Origin: Maribacter sp.
Lineage (GTDB): Bacteria > Bacteroidota > Bacteroidia > Flavobacteriales > Flavobacteriaceae
Direction: 5' to 3'
Assembly: GCA_013001935.1 (NCBI GenBank)
Contig: JABDKZ010000150.1
Span: 1 to 7,852 of the forward strand
Length of the DNA stretch: 7,852 bases
Shown: positions 6,454 to 7,852 of the stretch, piece after piece
Position numbering within the stretch: position 1 is the stretch's first letter
How the letters are laid out: each line of letters starts with the position of its first letter
Notes under the pieces: generated by a model
Databases searched by the model: none
Told to the model about the DNA's origin: nothing
Seen by the model: the letters and a program-made list of their open reading frames with translations, nothing else
Made by a program: the position numbers and the translations under genes

Positions 6454-7328
6454 TGGCAAAAGGAAATCTAAAATATTACTATGCAAGATTATCAGTAGCC
6501 GAGAAGCTTATTGCTATCAACGTATTGGTTTTCATTGCAAATGGACTATTCACTCTTTTATTGGGGGTTAATAGTGACGCCATTGTTCAATGGTTTCAAT
6601 TGCCAAAAGACTTTTTTGATTTTCTTACCCAGCCTTGGTCTCTTGTAACCTATTCGTTTTTTCATGCAGGATTGGGACATATTTTTTGGAATATGCTCGT
6701 TCTTTTTTATGTAGGACGCATATTTTTGAATTTGTTCAACGCCAGACGATTTTTAAATGTCTACTTTTTAGGAGTAATATTAGGTGGCTTGATCTTTATG
6801 GTGAGTTATAATATATTCCCTGCATTTTTTAAAATTAATGCAGCACTTATAGGCGCTTCTGCAGGCGTCAGAGCCATTCTGATTTTCATTTGTGCCTATA
6901 TACCAAATCAGGAGGTGAGATTGATTTTCTTCAATATAAAACTATGGTATATTGGGGCTTTTATTGTTTTATCTGATTTGGTTCAATTGTCAATGGGCGT
7001 GAACCCAGGCGGACAGTTTGCCCACCTGGGAGGAGCTTTGTTAGGTTATTTCTATGCCCGACAATTGTTAAATGGAAAGGATATTGGGGAAGGTTTCGCA
7101 AAAATGGTTGATAGTGTTTCCAATCTTTTCAAAAAGAGTGAAAAAAAGGCACCTATGAAAACAGTGTATCGAAAGAAGAAAAGCGCTTCCAACATAAATG
7201 TAGATTACAAGAAAGAAAGTCATCAACGTAAAATAGATGCTATTCTTGACAAGATCAGTAAATCGGGTTATGAAAGCCTGTCCAAAGCTGAGAAAGATTT
7301 TTTATTCAAGGCAGGTAAAGAAGATTGA
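6453..7328 (+). CDS. Rhomboid-family intramembrane serine protease 2 (with C-terminal cytosolic domain)
   Basis: A 291-residue paralogue of the preceding gene, started at the ATG overlapping its stop (TAATG); an in-frame TTG at 6441 would lie inside the upstream gene. Catalytic elements: GHIFWN (His76, Asn80), nucleophile Ser136 in IGASAGVRA, and His191 in FAHLGGALLGY. Two residues differ from the canonical core: Ala137 replaces the Gly after the Ser (GxSG), and Arg140 stands at the GlpG Tyr205 position. Six membrane segments fall between about 17 and 205. After these comes a basic linker (KKSEKKAPMKTVYRKKKSAS, 227-246) and a terminal helical module (IDAILDKISKSGYESLSKAE, 261-280, ending FLFKAGKED). 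I recall similar tails on many Bacteroidota rhomboids (a DUF6576-type region). The next gene begins 4 bp after the stop. Family membership is sure; proteolytic competence is less so. Confidence 0.92.
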   Translation: MAKGNLKYYYARLSVAEKLIAINVLVFIANGLFTLLLGVNSDAIVQWFQLPKDFFDFLTQPWSLVTYSFFHAGLGHIFWNMLVLFYVGRIFLNLFNARRFLNVYFLGVILGGLIFMVSYNIFPAFFKINAALIGASAGVRAILIFICAYIPNQEVRLIFFNIKLWYIGAFIVLSDLVQLSMGVNPGGQFAHLGGALLGYFYARQLLNGKDIGEGFAKMVDSVSNLFKKSEKKAPMKTVYRKKKSASNINVDYKKESHQRKIDAILDKISKSGYESLSKAEKDFLFKAGKED

Positions 7329-7332
7329 CTAA

Positions 7333-7852
7333 GTGAAACAGCTGAGCATTTTCAATAGATTAGTTTTCTTACTAAATGCATTGGCGGCTTTATTATTACT
7401 ATTTGCCTGTGTAGCCCCATACATCAGTCCGGATATATTTTCCTTTTTACCTCTTTTAAGCTTGATTCTGCCCTATTTGATATTCGCGAATATAGTATTT
7501 CTTTTATTTTGGATGTTTAAAAGAAAAAGACAACTGTTAATATCGCTATCAGTTATTTTATTGGCGTATTTCACCCAAGAAACGATTGTAAAATTCTTTA
7601 ATCCGAATGATTTAGTTGAGGATAGCCATATTAGTATATTGACCTTTAATTCCCATGGATCTAGAGGTGTTGGGTGGTCTAGAAACCCCCAGTATAGTCG
7701 TGAAATAGGTGATTTAGTTATTGCAGAAAATCCGGACATCGTATGTTTTCAAGAATTTAGTAGAACTATGGATAGAAAACTTAAGCAATATCCGTATAAA
7801 TACCAGACTCCTTTTTATAATGATAAAAGCAGGCAGGCAATATATTCCAAAT
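7333..7852 (+). CDS. Membrane-anchored endonuclease/exonuclease/phosphatase (EEP) family protein, 3' end outside window
   Basis: The frame is open from a GTG at 7333 to the window edge (173 complete codons, no stop). An in-frame TAA directly precedes the GTG, and no ATG occurs until residue 61, past two membrane segments, so GTG is the best start; the resulting KQLSIFNRLVFLLN opening resembles flavobacterial relatives that start MK. Three hydrophobic segments lie at about 10-30, 38-60 and 68-84. The start of an EEP domain follows: SILTFNSHGS (101-110), where Asn106 fits the first metal/phosphate-site Asn, and NPDIVCFQEF (133-142), where Glu141 is the metal-binding Glu. The remaining catalytic His and Asp motifs would lie beyond the window. 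The family hydrolyses phosphodiesters or phosphomonoesters; the substrate is unknown. It is spaced 4 bp from rhomboid 2, so probably co-transcribed. Confidence 0.85.
   Translation, partial: MKQLSIFNRLVFLLNALAALLLLFACVAPYISPDIFSFLPLLSLILPYLIFANIVFLLFWMFKRKRQLLISLSVILLAYFTQETIVKFFNPNDLVEDSHISILTFNSHGSRGVGWSRNPQYSREIGDLVIAENPDIVCFQEFSRTMDRKLKQYPYKYQTPFYNDKSRQAIYSK

Noticed and set aside
6441..6455. TTG at 6441 as the start of rhomboid 2
   Set aside because: It lies inside the upstream rhomboid's last codons; the ATG at 6453 forms the same TAATG overlap seen at other junctions in the window.
7473..7739. Minus-strand open frame of 88 codons near the right edge
   Set aside because: It is antisense to the EEP gene, whose N-terminal membrane segments and catalytic motifs are recognisable; the minus-strand product has no recognisable features.

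Overview
The window looks like chromosomal backbone of a marine-type member of the Flavobacteriaceae (Bacteroidota). The evidence is the low G+C content, the absence of Shine-Dalgarno sequences, TAnnTTTG-type -7 promoter boxes, TAATG stop/start overlaps, and protein sequences of flavobacterial character (RecF, MutL, a DUF721/DciA-type protein, a membrane-anchored EEP protein). The genus cannot be fixed from the sequence alone. I see no mobile element, CRISPR array, tRNA, rRNA or island boundary.

Layout. (1) 1-221 is the 3' half of ndk (+), ending at a hairpin terminator (240-267). (2) 266-2062 is a compact leftward operon, recF > small lipoprotein > DUF721/DciA-type gene, which converges on ndk at that hairpin. 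(3) 2063-2186 is a divergent intergenic region with a good -7 box for the rightward genes. (4) 2187-7852 is a rightward string: membrane TPR protein > ribH > (120-bp gap with its own -7 box) > small membrane protein > mutL > rhomboid 1 > rhomboid 2 > membrane-anchored EEP-family protein, which runs off the right edge.

How the genes relate. recF and the DciA-type gene both act at replication forks or in helicase loading; the lipoprotein between them is an envelope protein. The rightward string mixes riboflavin synthesis (ribH), mismatch repair (mutL) and envelope proteins (TPR anchor, small membrane protein, two rhomboids, EEP protein). The genes are packed by 1-base TAATG overlaps or direct TAGATG abutment, so they are probably co-transcribed and translationally coupled, without an obvious single pathway.

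I do not find a clear new biological system. The points most worth a second look are: a MutL that keeps its beta-clamp motif but has lost nearly all the endonuclease metal-ligand residues; a second rhomboid with an Arg where GlpG has Tyr205, beside the active site; a small basic membrane protein between ribH and mutL that is easily misannotated; and a -7 box placed almost on that gene's start codon.
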